Assembly: GCA_012523895.1 (NCBI GenBank)
Contig: JAAYSZ010000027.1
Span: forward strand, 1-41,885
Source of the DNA: Erysipelotrichaceae bacterium
GTDB lineage: Bacteria > Bacillota_I > Bacilli_A > Erysipelotrichales > Erysipelotrichaceae
Direction: 5' to 3'
DNA: 41,885 bases
Shown: one piece after another, positions 1 to 11,400 of the stretch
Layout: each line of letters begins with the position of its first letter
Numbering within the stretch: the first letter of the stretch is position 1
Translations under genes and position numbers: made by a program
Notes under the pieces: model-generated
Database searches by the model: none
What the model was told of the DNA's origin: nothing
Seen by the model: the letters and a program-made list of their open reading frames with translations, nothing else

Positions 1-28
1 ATATTGAATTTTAAGGGAGGTTTAAACT

Positions 29-3000
29 ATGGATAAGACAGCGATTAAGAATTTTGCAGTTTGGGCAAGAGAAAAATTGATTGATGATATAAAAACTAAA
101 GCTGCTATGCTTGGAATTACTGATAAAGACATAGTTGAAAAACTTCCTCAATCTACAAATGATTTACACTTTTTTGATGTAGGTACTAAAAATTATGTTT
201 CAATTTCTGGAAAAGAAATATCTCAACGTAATGACCTAGTTAGAAAAATTAAAGATAAAGTAAAAGAAACTAACAATTATAAAGAAGCTTTTAATCAAGT
301 TGTTGAAGAGGTTGCATACACTTGGTTTAATAGATTAATAGCAATCAGATTTATGGAGGTAAATGAATATTTACCTTCTAGTGTTCGAGTTTTATCATCT
401 GAAACAAAAGGCAAGAACGAACCGGATATTGTAACAAACCCTTTTGATACGGATTTAGAATTTTCTGAAGAAGAGGAAGATAATATTATAAAATTAAAAC
501 TTGATAATAAATTAGATGAGTTGTTTCGTTTATTATTTATAAAAAAATGTAATCATCTATATGACATTCTTCCCGAGCTATTTGAAAAAACAGATGATTA
601 TACTGAACTTCTTTTAACAATATCTTTTACAGATAAAGATGGAATAGTTTATAGATTAGTTAATGATATAAATGAAGATAATTTTAATATTGAAAAAGAA
701 GGACAAATAGAAATAATAGGATGGCTATATCAGTTTTATAATATTAAGCTAAAAGAAAAAGTAAATTCAAGAGAAAAAGGTACTAAAATTTCTAAACAAG
801 ATATTCCTGCGGCTACTCAATTTTTCACTCCTAATTGGATTGTAAAATATATGGTAGAAAATTCTTTAGGAAGAATATGGATAGATGGTAATGATGACAA
901 GAAATTAAAATCAAAATGGAAGTATTATATTGATGAAGCAGAACAAGAATCTCAAGTAAAAATTCAGCTTGAGAATATTAAAGAAAGTTATAAAAGTTTA
1001 AATATTGAAGATATAAAATTAATAGATCCATGCATGGGTAGTGGTCATATTTTAGTTTATGCTTTTGATGTTTTTATGCAAATATATGTAAGTTGCGGAT
1101 ATACGCAAAAAGATGCATCTTATAAAATATTAAAAAATAATATTTATGGATTAGATATAGATAAGCGTGCATATCAGCTTTCTTATTTTTCTATTATGAT
1201 GAAAGCTCGTCAGTATAATAGAGATATATTTAATAATAACGTAGAGCCAAATCTTTGTTACATAGATAGTAGCAAAGTTATAAAATTATCTGCTCTTGAA
1301 AGATTAGAAGAAGTAAAGGATGTTGCAATCAAATTAATAGATGAATTTAGGTATGCTGATGAATATGGTAGTTTATTAAAATTTTCAATATCATACGATG
1401 ATTTAATAGTGATTGAAAATAAACTTAATATTATTGAAAAAACGAAAAATATAGAAACACTTATTGATGTATTGGAATATGATGATATTTTTACGATTTT
1501 AAGACCATTAATTAAACAAGCTAAGATACTTGTACAAAAATATGAAGTAGTAGTTACAAATCCACCATATTTAAAAAGAAGTGCAGTAGGACCAATTTTA
1601 TATGATTATTTAAAACAATATTACCCTGATTCAAAATCAGATTTATTTGCTGCGTTTATTGAGAAATGCAATGACATGACAATTAAAAATGGTTTTCAAG
1701 CCATGATAACTATGCATTCTTGGATGTTCATTTCTTCATATGAAAAATTGAGGAAAAAGATATTATATAAAGATTTAATAAGTATGGCTCATTTGGGTTC
1801 AAGAGCTTTTGAAGAAATAGGAGGCGAAGTTGTTCAAACAACAGCGTTTGTAATGCGCAATAGTTATTTACCTCAATATAAAGGTGTATATTGTAGATTG
1901 ATTGACCCTAATACACAACAAGGTAAGGAGGAAATGTTCCTTGCGAAGGAAAATAGATATATTTCAAATCAAAGTAACTTTTCTAAAATTCCTGGAAAAC
2001 CTATAGCTTATTGGGCATCAAAAGGAATTATAAATATTTTTTCTTACGGGAAAAGTTTAGGGTCTATTGCAATTACTAGAAATGGAATGAAAACAGGAAA
2101 TAATGATCGTTTTTTAAGAATTTGGTGGGAAGTAGATATAAATAAGTTTAATTCATCAATGAATAATTATGAAGAAGCTAAAATATCTTTAGCAAAGTGG
2201 TTTCCATACAATAAGGGTGGTATATATAGAAAATGGTATGGAAATAATGACTATGTTGTTAATTGGGAAAACGAAGGATATGAAATATTCAATAATGCAA
2301 GAATTGATAAAAGAAATGTTCAAGATTATCCTAAAGAATTAAAATTTGTCCCCTCATTATCTTGGTCATTAATAACGTCAAATAAAATTTCATTTAGATA
2401 TAAAGAAAACAATCTTTCTGATATAGCAGGAATGTCATTATTTGCAAGTAGAGAGAATATAATTAGGTATTTAGGACTTTTAAATTCAAAAGTCGCATTA
2501 AAAATCTTGGTATTATTGGCTCCAACAATTAATTTTCAGTCTGGAGATATTTCAAGAATTCCAGTATTAAGCGAAGTGAATAATAATTCAAATATTATTT
2601 CAAAAGTAAAAATAAATATAGAATTAACCAAAATAGACTGGGATTCCTTTGAAACCTCTTGGGATTTTACTTGTCATCCATTAATTAATGGTGAAATTAC
2701 TGTTGAAAAATCTTTTGAAAAATGGAAGCTTGAATGTAATGATAGATTTAATAGTTTAAAAGAAAATGAAGAAGAATTAAACAGAATATTTATTAGTATA
2801 TATGAATTAGAAGAAGAATTAACACCAGAAGTATCTGATAAAGATATTACTGTAACCAAAGTATTCAATACAAAAGAAGATATTTATGATGATATAAAGG
2901 GCAATGTATATATACAAACTAAAGAAGATGTTATTAAATCATTAATTTCATATGCTGTTGGTTGTATGTTTGGAAGATACTCTCTTGATGTTGAAGGACT

Positions 3001-3658
3001 AGCATATGCTGGAGGAGATTGGGATGAAAGTAAATACCATACATTTATTCCTGACGGTGATAATTGTATACCTATAACTGATAGAGCATATTTAAAAGAT
3101 GATATAGTAGGATTGTTTTGTGCTTGGCTAAAAAAAGTTTACGGAATAGAAACATTTGAAGAAAATTTAAATTTTATTGCTGATGCCTTAGGTACTAATG
3201 GTAATACTAGTAGAGAAAAGATTCGTAATTATTTCTTAAAAGGATTTATTGAAGATCATAATAAGATATATAAAAAGAGACCAATTTATTGGATGTTTGA
3301 TAGTGGGAATAACAATGGATTTAAAGCTCTTTGCTATATGCATCGTTGGAATAAAGATACTATTGGACGTGTTCGTGTAGATTATTTACATAAAGTACAA
3401 AAAATATATGAAAATGAAATAAATCATATGGATATAATAATTGAAAACACAAAAGATAATAGAGAAATATCCAAAGCTACTAAAAATAAAGAAAAATTAT
3501 TAAAACAACTAAAAGAAACAAAAGATTATGATGAAAAAATAGCTCACTTAGCTAATGCTCGTATTGATATAGATTTAGATGATGGTGTAAAAGTAAATCA
3601 TGATAAAGTACAAACTTCAAAAGAAGGAAAGAAAATAAAGATTTTAGCAAATATTTAG
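29..3658 (+). CDS. pglX: BREX-1 adenine-specific DNA methyltransferase PglX
   Basis: PglX is the N6-adenine methyltransferase of BREX phage defence; it marks host DNA at a non-palindromic site so that the rest of the system can tell it from phage DNA. The 1209-residue length is normal for the family. The SAM-binding motif I reads DPCMGSGHIL starting near residue 333, and the catalytic motif IV NPPY is at about 511-514; both look intact. Helical and recognition regions follow (about 550-1100) and the C-terminus is Lys/Glu rich. The start is fixed by AAGGGAGG at 13-20. The stop is nine bases before pglZ, so the two are co-transcribed. Family assignment is from the motifs plus the pglZ and brxL neighbours; the target site cannot be read from the sequence. 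Confidence 0.95.
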   Translation: MDKTAIKNFAVWAREKLIDDIKTKAAMLGITDKDIVEKLPQSTNDLHFFDVGTKNYVSISGKEISQRNDLVRKIKDKVKETNNYKEAFNQVVEEVAYTWFNRLIAIRFMEVNEYLPSSVRVLSSETKGKNEPDIVTNPFDTDLEFSEEEEDNIIKLKLDNKLDELFRLLFIKKCNHLYDILPELFEKTDDYTELLLTISFTDKDGIVYRLVNDINEDNFNIEKEGQIEIIGWLYQFYNIKLKEKVNSREKGTKISKQDIPAATQFFTPNWIVKYMVENSLGRIWIDGNDDKKLKSKWKYYIDEAEQESQVKIQLENIKESYKSLNIEDIKLIDPCMGSGHILVYAFDVFMQIYVSCGYTQKDASYKILKNNIYGLDIDKRAYQLSYFSIMMKARQYNRDIFNNNVEPNLCYIDSSKVIKLSALERLEEVKDVAIKLIDEFRYADEYGSLLKFSISYDDLIVIENKLNIIEKTKNIETLIDVLEYDDIFTILRPLIKQAKILVQKYEVVVTNPPYLKRSAVGPILYDYLKQYYPDSKSDLFAAFIEKCNDMTIKNGFQAMITMHSWMFISSYEKLRKKILYKDLISMAHLGSRAFEEIGGEVVQTTAFVMRNSYLPQYKGVYCRLIDPNTQQGKEEMFLAKENRYISNQSNFSKIPGKPIAYWASKGIINIFSYGKSLGSIAITRNGMKTGNNDRFLRIWWEVDINKFNSSMNNYEEAKISLAKWFPYNKGGIYRKWYGNNDYVVNWENEGYEIFNNARIDKRNVQDYPKELKFVPSLSWSLITSNKISFRYKENNLSDIAGMSLFASRENIIRYLGLLNSKVALKILVLLAPTINFQSGDISRIPVLSEVNNNSNIISKVKINIELTKIDWDSFETSWDFTCHPLINGEITVEKSFEKWKLECNDRFNSLKENEEELNRIFISIYELEEELTPEVSDKDITVTKVFNTKEDIYDDIKGNVYIQTKEDVIKSLISYAVGCMFGRYSLDVEGLAYAGGDWDESKYHTFIPDGDNCIPITDRAYLKDDIVGLFCAWLKKVYGIETFEENLNFIADALGTNGNTSREKIRNYFLKGFIEDHNKIYKKRPIYWMFDSGNNNGFKALCYMHRWNKDTIGRVRVDYLHKVQKIYENEINHMDIIIENTKDNREISKATKNKEKLLKQLKETKDYDEKIAHLANARIDIDLDDGVKVNHDKVQTSKEGKKIKILANI

Positions 3659-3667
3659 GGTGTAATT

Positions 3668-6187
3668 ATGGCAGAAATGAACTTAAAACAAATTATAGAT
3701 AAATTAAATGATGAATTTAAAGGTGATAATCGTAAATTAGTCTTTTGGTATGATAAAAATGCAGAATTTCAAGATGATATTGATACTATGGAATTTGAAA
3801 ATGCTAAAATTTTAAGACTAAAAAAAGATAATCAATTTTATGTCAAACATTTTTTAGAATGCGAAGATACTAAAACTAACTATCTTATTTATGCACCTTT
3901 TGAAAAACCTAATGATAGAGAAAATCATCTCTTAGATACTATACTTTATTCTAAGGAGTTTTTTGCTGATCGTGCTACATTAATTGCATTAGATTTAGGT
4001 ATTAATGATAAATTTATAGAAGTAATAAATGCTCATATTCAATTTTTTAGAAATAAAGAAAGAACTAAAAAATTTTATGAATTAGATATAGAGCATTATA
4101 ATAAGGAAACAATTGAATTAGGACTAATGAGTTCTATTTGTAATAACAAAATTATTTCAATTGAAGAAATTTTAAGAACAATATTGTGTGATAATTTTGA
4201 AAAAAATACATATTTATCTGAATTTGAAAAATATAATCTTACTAATGCTTTTTGGGAAAGTATAGATAAAAATTTTGGATATAATGATTCAAACCCAACA
4301 CTTAAAAAACTTGTTATTACTATGTTTGTAACTTATGCCACTAAAATTCTAGATGAAAACATACCTAAGATATGGGAACAATTAATATCTTATAAGCTAA
4401 ACAATATAATAGTTTTTTTAGATGGGTTTAAGAACAATTATTTGTATAAGGATATATTTAATAAAATATCTAAAGAAATATATGTTGCTATTAATGGAAA
4501 AGAACATTTTGGAAGAATAGATATTTCAGAACTAATAAATTTTAATTTATTTGAAGAAATTGATAATCTTATAATACAAAATTTAATACAAAGGCTTGAA
4601 AACGAAGATATAGGTGCAAAATACAATGGATTATCTATACCAGAAGTATGTACTTTAAGAAGAAAAGGTTATTATGGTAAAAACTTTAAAAATGAATATT
4701 TAGTTATTGAAAATGCTTTTTATATAATATCTAAAGGAATATATAGTGATGAAATCGGCATAAAAAATATTGTTAATAGATATTTAAATGAAGAATATAA
4801 AATTGATAAAAGATATAGGTATTTCTACTATCATTATGATAAATTAGATAATAAAAATCTTTTTGAAAACTTAAAAGAATTAGTAGAAAATATTTATACT
4901 AATAAATATTTAAATCCTATTATTGTAAATTGGAATAAAGAATTTATGGAATCTAAAGAAGGTTTTGGTCTAATAAAACAAAAAGATTTTTATAATGAAT
5001 ATATTAAATATTCTAGTAGTCGAGTAGTTGTAATTATATCTGATGCACTTCGTTATGAAGTAGGTCATAGTCTTTGTACAAAGTTACAAGCAAATGCTAA
5101 ATGCGAAGCTACTATTAATGCTTTACAAGGGGTATTACCATCTTATACATCATTGGGCATGGCATCATTATTACCATATGGAAAGCTTGAGTTTAATAGT
5201 TCATATGATGTTTTAATAGATGAAAAGCCATGTAAAACTACTGTTCAAAGAGAAACAATATTGCAAAGGTATAAGAAGAATAGTGTATGTATACAATTTG
5301 ATGTTGTAAAAAATATGAAACAAGCAGAATTGAGAACTATTTTTACTGGTAAAGAAGTTGTTTATGTATATCATAATCAAATAGATGCTCGTGGTGATAA
5401 TGCAGCTACTGAAAATGAAGTTTTTAATGCTTGTGAAGAAGCTATAGATGAAATTTATAAATTTATTTTAAGAATTTCTTCTCAGGCAAACACGCATAAT
5501 TTTATTATTACAAGTGATCATGGATTTATTTATAAAAGAAATAAAATTCAAGCAAATGACAAAATTAAAGGTGAGAAAACTATATCAAATAGTGTAGGTC
5601 AACGATATGTTATAGGTGATAGTAAGGTTAATGCAGATGGAGTATGTTCAATTACTATTGGAGAAATATTGGGAAATAACGATAAAAGAGTGATTTCGTT
5701 TCCTTTAGGTTCTGATATTTTTAAAGTTTCTGGATCTGGTCAAAATTATGTTCATGGAGGTTCTTCCCCACAAGAAATGATTATACCTATAATTGAAGTT
5801 AAGGTAGAAAGAGGAAAAGTTGAAACTACAAAAGCAAAACTTGATTTAGTAAGCCCGTTAAATAAAATCACTAATTTAATTACAATACTTGAATTTGTTC
5901 AAACAGAGCCTGTTAGTGATATGGTGAAAAAAGCAAATTATAGAGTATATTTTGTTTCTGAAAATAATGAAAAGATATCTAATGAAAATATTGTGGTTGC
6001 AGATAAAGAAGAAACTGAAACAATCAAACGTAAATTTAGACTTAGATTTAATTTTAAAAATAAATCTTATAATAGATTACAAAAATATTATTTAGTAATT
6101 TATGATGATAAGGAAGGCTTAGAAGTATATCGTAAAGAAGTAATTATAGATATTGTTTTTGCAGATGATTTTGGATTCTCTGTTTAA
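3668..6187 (+). CDS. pglZ: BREX-1 phosphatase-superfamily protein PglZ
   Basis: PglZ is the core BREX protein with an alkaline-phosphatase-superfamily fold and is needed for both methylation and phage exclusion in known systems. Here it is 839 residues. The metal-binding segments are visible: ISDALRYEVG with Asp near 459, and TSDHGF with Asp near 617, followed by a conserved HGGSSPQEMIIPIIEV stretch. The N-terminal half (1-430) is a helical, Glu/Lys-rich region without a motif I recognise. It starts nine bases after pglX with only a weak AGGGTG-like ribosome site, which suggests translational coupling. It lies between pglX and brxL in the canonical type 1 order. Confidence 0.94.
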   Translation: MAEMNLKQIIDKLNDEFKGDNRKLVFWYDKNAEFQDDIDTMEFENAKILRLKKDNQFYVKHFLECEDTKTNYLIYAPFEKPNDRENHLLDTILYSKEFFADRATLIALDLGINDKFIEVINAHIQFFRNKERTKKFYELDIEHYNKETIELGLMSSICNNKIISIEEILRTILCDNFEKNTYLSEFEKYNLTNAFWESIDKNFGYNDSNPTLKKLVITMFVTYATKILDENIPKIWEQLISYKLNNIIVFLDGFKNNYLYKDIFNKISKEIYVAINGKEHFGRIDISELINFNLFEEIDNLIIQNLIQRLENEDIGAKYNGLSIPEVCTLRRKGYYGKNFKNEYLVIENAFYIISKGIYSDEIGIKNIVNRYLNEEYKIDKRYRYFYYHYDKLDNKNLFENLKELVENIYTNKYLNPIIVNWNKEFMESKEGFGLIKQKDFYNEYIKYSSSRVVVIISDALRYEVGHSLCTKLQANAKCEATINALQGVLPSYTSLGMASLLPYGKLEFNSSYDVLIDEKPCKTTVQRETILQRYKKNSVCIQFDVVKNMKQAELRTIFTGKEVVYVYHNQIDARGDNAATENEVFNACEEAIDEIYKFILRISSQANTHNFIITSDHGFIYKRNKIQANDKIKGEKTISNSVGQRYVIGDSKVNADGVCSITIGEILGNNDKRVISFPLGSDIFKVSGSGQNYVHGGSSPQEMIIPIIEVKVERGKVETTKAKLDLVSPLNKITNLITILEFVQTEPVSDMVKKANYRVYFVSENNEKISNENIVVADKEETETIKRKFRLRFNFKNKSYNRLQKYYLVIYDDKEGLEVYRKEVIIDIVFADDFGFSV

Positions 6188-6204
6188 TACGAGGAGGGTT
6201 AGAA

Positions 6205-8262
6205 ATGGATGAAATTATGAATGAAAGCCCTAATGAAATAATAAATAAAAAACTTAGGACTTATTTTGATGGAAAAATAGTCCGAAAAGATTTAACTAAA
6301 TCTATAAAAGAAGGTGCAAATGTACCAGTTTATGTTTTAGAATTTTTATTAGGTCAATATTGCAATTCTGATGACCCTGTAGTAATTGAAGAAGGTGTTG
6401 AAAATGTTAAACAAATTCTTACGGATAATTATGTAAGACCCGATGAGTCACAAAAAATATTATCTTTATTGCGCCAAAGAGGGACTTATACTGTTATAGA
6501 TAAAATTACGGTAAATCTTAATATTAATAAAGATATTTATGAAGCTGAATTTTCAAATTTAGGGGTAAAAGCTATACCAATTTCTGAAGAGTATCCAAGT
6601 AAGTATGATAGATTACTTGGTGGAGGAATATGGTGTATAGTCCAACTTGAATACGAATACATAGAAGAAGATAAAGGAGCAACACCTATTCATATTCAAA
6701 AATTAACACCTATTCAGATGCCTCATGTAGATATGGATGAATTGAAAGAAGGAAGAAAAGAATTTACTAAAGAAGAGTGGATAAAAATAATGTTACGCTC
6801 TACAGGTATGGAACCTGATATGCTAACTGATAGAGAAAAATGGTTATTATTAGCACGTTTAATACCATTAGTAGAAAACAACTTTAATCTTTGTGAACTT
6901 GGCCCAAGAAGTACTGGTAAATCTCATATTTATAAAGAAATTTCTCCTAATAGTATTTTAGTTTCAGGCGGTCAAACTACAGTAGCAAATCTTTTCTATA
7001 ATATGGCAAGAAGAACTGTAGGTTTAGTAGGACTTTGGGATTGTGTTGCTTTTGATGAAGTAGCAGGTATTAAATTTAAAGATAAAGATGGAATTCAAAT
7101 AATGAAAGACTATATGGCTTCTGGGTCTTTTGCCCGTGGTAAAGAGGAAAAGGCAGCTAGTGCTTCTATGGTTTTTGTGGGAAATATTAATCAAAGCGTA
7201 GATGTATTATTAAAAACATCAAGTTTATTTGCTCCATTTCCTGAGGAAATGGGGACAGATACTGCTTTTCTTGATCGTATTCATTGTTATATACCAGGTT
7301 GGGAAGTACCAAAATTTAGACCTCATCATTTTACTAATGATTATGGTTTTATTACTGATTATCTTGCGGAATTTATTAGAGAATTACGAAAAGAACAATA
7401 TGGAGATGCTATTGATAAATATTTTAATCTTGGCAAGGATTTAAACCAACGAGACACTATTGCTGTAAGAAAAATGGTAGGCGGTTTAATAAAGCTTATA
7501 TATCCTCATGGAGAATATAGTAAAGAAGATTTAGAAGAAATCTTAAAGTTTTCTCTTGAAATGAGAAGAAGAGTAAAAGAACAACTAAAGAAACTTGGTG
7601 GAATGGAATTTTATGATGTGAATTTTTCATATATTGATAAAGAAACATTTGAAGAACATTATGTATCTGTTCCAGAACAAGGTGGAGGGAAGCTTATTCC
7701 AGAAGGATTATGTAATCCTGGACAGGTATATACTGTAGCAAGAGGAAAAACTGATATGCTTGGTGTATTTAGGTTAGAATCTGAGATGATGCCTGGAAGT
7801 GGAAAGTTTAACCCTACTGGTTTAGAATCTGATAGAAGAAATAAAGAAGCTGTGATGACTGCATTTCATTATTTAAAAGCAAATTCAAATAGTATAAGTG
7901 GAAATATTAGCACAACAACCAAAGATTATATTATTAATTATCAAGATCTTCAGGGTATAGGTATGACAGATAGATTAGCGCTTCCTACCCTTATTGCATT
8001 ATGCTCTGTAGCATTAGGTAAACCAGTATTAAGTAGTTTAGCAGTACTTGGAGAAATCACTATTGCAGGGACGCTTATTAAGGTAGATGAGCTTGCGAAT
8101 AGTTTACAAGTGTGTTTAGATAGCGGAGCGAAAAAAGTTTTATTACCTATGATATCAGCAAGTGATTTAGCAAGTGTTCCTGCAGAATTAATAGGATCAT
8201 TTAATTTAATTTTCTATTCGAATCCAAATGATGCAGTTTACAAAGCTTTGGGTGCTGAGTAA
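6205..8262 (+). CDS. brxL: BREX-1 AAA+/Lon-like protein BrxL
   Basis: BrxL is the last gene of type 1 BREX and encodes a DNA-binding AAA+ ATPase with a C-terminal Lon-protease-like domain. In this 685-residue copy the Walker A is GPRSTGKS (about 233-240) and the Walker B-like pair is FDEV (Asp284-Glu285). The C-terminal Lon-like fold runs from about 560 to 685 (LAVLGEITIAGTLIKVDEL). By eye, the Ser and Lys of the Lon catalytic dyad are not present at their expected places (the Lys-bearing GGLKEKL of Lon aligns with DELANSL), so proteolysis is doubtful. The start has a strong GAGGAGGG site. The gene closes the operon; only a weak AT-rich dyad (8269-8293) follows. Confidence 0.94.
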   Translation: MDEIMNESPNEIINKKLRTYFDGKIVRKDLTKSIKEGANVPVYVLEFLLGQYCNSDDPVVIEEGVENVKQILTDNYVRPDESQKILSLLRQRGTYTVIDKITVNLNINKDIYEAEFSNLGVKAIPISEEYPSKYDRLLGGGIWCIVQLEYEYIEEDKGATPIHIQKLTPIQMPHVDMDELKEGRKEFTKEEWIKIMLRSTGMEPDMLTDREKWLLLARLIPLVENNFNLCELGPRSTGKSHIYKEISPNSILVSGGQTTVANLFYNMARRTVGLVGLWDCVAFDEVAGIKFKDKDGIQIMKDYMASGSFARGKEEKAASASMVFVGNINQSVDVLLKTSSLFAPFPEEMGTDTAFLDRIHCYIPGWEVPKFRPHHFTNDYGFITDYLAEFIRELRKEQYGDAIDKYFNLGKDLNQRDTIAVRKMVGGLIKLIYPHGEYSKEDLEEILKFSLEMRRRVKEQLKKLGGMEFYDVNFSYIDKETFEEHYVSVPEQGGGKLIPEGLCNPGQVYTVARGKTDMLGVFRLESEMMPGSGKFNPTGLESDRRNKEAVMTAFHYLKANSNSISGNISTTTKDYIINYQDLQGIGMTDRLALPTLIALCSVALGKPVLSSLAVLGEITIAGTLIKVDELANSLQVCLDSGAKKVLLPMISASDLASVPAELIGSFNLIFYSNPNDAVYKALGAE

Positions 8263-8499
8263 AAACAATTATTTTTTGCAACAAATAATAATATATTTTG
8301 AAAAACAAATTGAAATATAATTAGATTAGGGATATAAGTAGCAAAATAATTTAAAAGATTTAAAAATATATTAAACCATAATTAAATAGAAGTTATTAAA
8401 TAATGACAAATATGTACTAAAATGAAATTAAGAAAAAAAACTTTAAGATAATTAAAAGTTAAAATATTGTATATAGTAAATTTTAGGAGATTAAATTAT

Positions 8500-11400
8500 A
8501 TGAAATGTAAATATGGATCTTTATGGAGAAAATGGGATTTACATGTACACACACCTATGTCTATATTGAATGAAAATTATAAATTAAATTCAAACTATGA
8601 AGAATTTTTGAAATCTTCATTAGGGGAAAAGGATTATAATTCACTTAATAATATAGATAAGAAAATGTATTATTTTATTAATAAGCTTTTCAAGGAAGCA
8701 ATTAATTGTGAAATTGCAGCAATAGGGATAACAGATTATTATTTTATTGATGGTTATAAATATATTAGAGAAACTCTTAATAATAATAACAAATTAAATT
8801 TGATTTTTAAAAAAGAAATAGAAGAAGATACAGATTTTTTAAAAAAGGTAAAATCTATAAAATTATTTCCAAATATAGAATTTAGAACATCAGTAATTAT
8901 CGAAGGATCAAAATTGCAAATACACGTCATTTTTTCAGATGAATTAGAGTGTGATGAAATAGAAACGAATTTCATAAATAGGTTAGAATTAATTACTCCA
9001 GAGCCTAATAACACTTATATTCTTACCCATGAAAACGTAGAGAAGATAGGTAGTAATGCTAAAAATAGAGGTGTTGGTGGAAATGGTAGTGATTTATTTG
9101 TTGGAATAAAATCAATATCTGTAACATTAGAAGAAATTAAAAAACTAATAGAGGATACAAAATTTAAGAATAGAGCAATAATTATTTTAGCTGAAGAAGA
9201 TCAGTCAAGAATATCTTGGGATGGACAAGCAGGATTAGAAAGAGCTAAATATTATCAATATTCTGATGCTATATTTACAAGCAATTCTAGCACAATAAAG
9301 TGGTGTTCAAGTAAAGATTGTCAAGAAACAATTGAAAAAAAATTACCTTATTTATGGGGTTCTGATGCACACGAATATGATAAAATGTTTTCTTTTGTTA
9401 ATAATCGATTTTTATGGATTAAATCAGATGTAACTTTTCGTGGATTACTATACGCATTATATAGATTTGAAAACAGAATCTTTATTGGTAATGAACCTGA
9501 AGAATTAAAAAATTTTAAAGCAAGAAAATACTATACAATAAAAGAAATAGATATTTTACCAAATAAAGAAAAAGTAAGTAAAAAATGGTTTGATACTACA
9601 ATTAAATTTAATCCTTTTATGACAACAATCATCGGTAATAAAGGAAGTGGAAAAAGCGCTGTGTCGGATATTGTTGCTTATTTATCTAATTCGCATAAAA
9701 TAAGCAACGCTTCTTTTTTAAACAGGAAAAGATTTTTAGATAAAAAGACAAACTATGGAAATGATTTTATGGCTACAATAAAATTTTATAGTGATGATCG
9801 AGCATCTATTACTAAGGAAAAATTATCTGACAATTTTGAGTTGTCCCAGCCTGAGCATGTTAAATATCTTCCACAAAGTTATATTGAAGATATTTGCAAT
9901 AATCTTGGCGATAAATTTCAAAAAGAAATTGATAGAACAATTTTTAGTTATGTTTCAATGAAAGATAAAGTAGATGCAACCACAATACAAGAACTTAGTG
10001 AAATAAAAACAAAAACTATTGATGAAGAAATACATATCTTACAAATCGAATTAAAAAATATAAATGAGATTATTATTAACTTAGAAAATAAATCGACATC
10101 GATATATAGGAAACAGAAAATAAATCAACTTAGTTTATTAAAAGAAAAAAGAGAGAATCATATAAAACAAAAACCTAAAGAAATTATTGAACCATTAGAT
10201 ATAGAAAATAGTTATGAATCAAATTTAATATTGAATTTAAATGAAAAAATTGAATATTTTAAAGAAGAAAGAATAAAAAAAATCCATGATTTAGAACGCA
10301 TTAATCAACAATTACAAAAAATTAATAATATACAAAGAGATTTACAAAATATTTTAGATATTTCAGAACAAATTAATCAAAATTATGCAGATTTTATGTC
10401 GAGTATAGGAAGAAATAATAATGAAATAGTTACAATAACTATTAAAGATAATCTACTAAAAAATATATTTTTGGAATTAAACGAACAACAACAACAGCTT
10501 AATAATTTATTAGGAGACAACAATTTACATAACCAGATTAATAAAGAATATGATATAGATATGATTGAGGAAAAACTTAACGAATATATTAGTTATAGTG
10601 ATAAAATTAGATATTTAATGATGGTTGTTGCGAGTTTAGAAGATAGTATTTCAGCAGAACAACAAGAATATTTTGTATATAAGAAAGAATTAGAGTTATG
10701 GGAAAACTATTTATTAATGCTAGATGGAGAAATACCAAATGAAATAGATAATATTTCAATAAAATCAGTTGAAAAAGAACTGAAGTATATCAATGAGAGT
10801 TTAGCAAATGAATTAGAAGAAAAAAGAAAAAAACGTATAGATATTGTTGGAGAGATTTTAAAAAGAATCCATTTAAAAAGAAAAGTTTTTGAAGAAATAT
10901 ATTCACCTGTACAAATTAAAATAGAATCAATTGAAGCACTAAGAAATAGTGATATTAAATTTGTTTCATCTATAGTTGTAAATGAACGGAATTTACTTGA
11001 AAACATATTAAGTTATATAGATTTAAGATTAGATAGTAAGTTTAGAGGAGACAAAGGAACAGTTTTTTTAAGAGATTTGATTGAATCAACTGATTTTAAT
11101 AATTACGATTCAGTTATGAATTTGATTAAAATAATTTATTCCGCTTTTGATGAAAATATTGATGATTTAGATCGCTTGCTAAAAAAACGAGAAGAATTTA
11201 ATTATATGATTGGAAATTTAGATTATTTAGATGTTAAATTTACTATAAATGCAGATGATAAATCATTAAATGAGCTTTCTCCTGGAGAACGAGGAATTGT
11301 TCTACTGATTTTTTATTTAGCTTTAGAAAAAGAAAACATCCCGTTAATTATTGATCAACCAGAAGATAATTTAGATAACCAATCTATATATTCTAAACTA

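Noticed and set aside
8269..8293. AT-rich dyad after brxL as a terminator
   Set aside because: The stem is almost all A-T with a mismatch and no clear T-run; it is too weak to list.
8467..8499. Upstream TTG start for the PHP-ATPase
   Set aside because: The AGGAGA ribosome site lies inside this extension and is correctly placed for the ATG at 8500; residues before it show no PHP-domain pattern.
8263..8499. Riboswitch or leader RNA before the PHP-ATPase gene
   Set aside because: The stretch is very AT-rich and shows no conserved aptamer pattern or stable paired element by eye.
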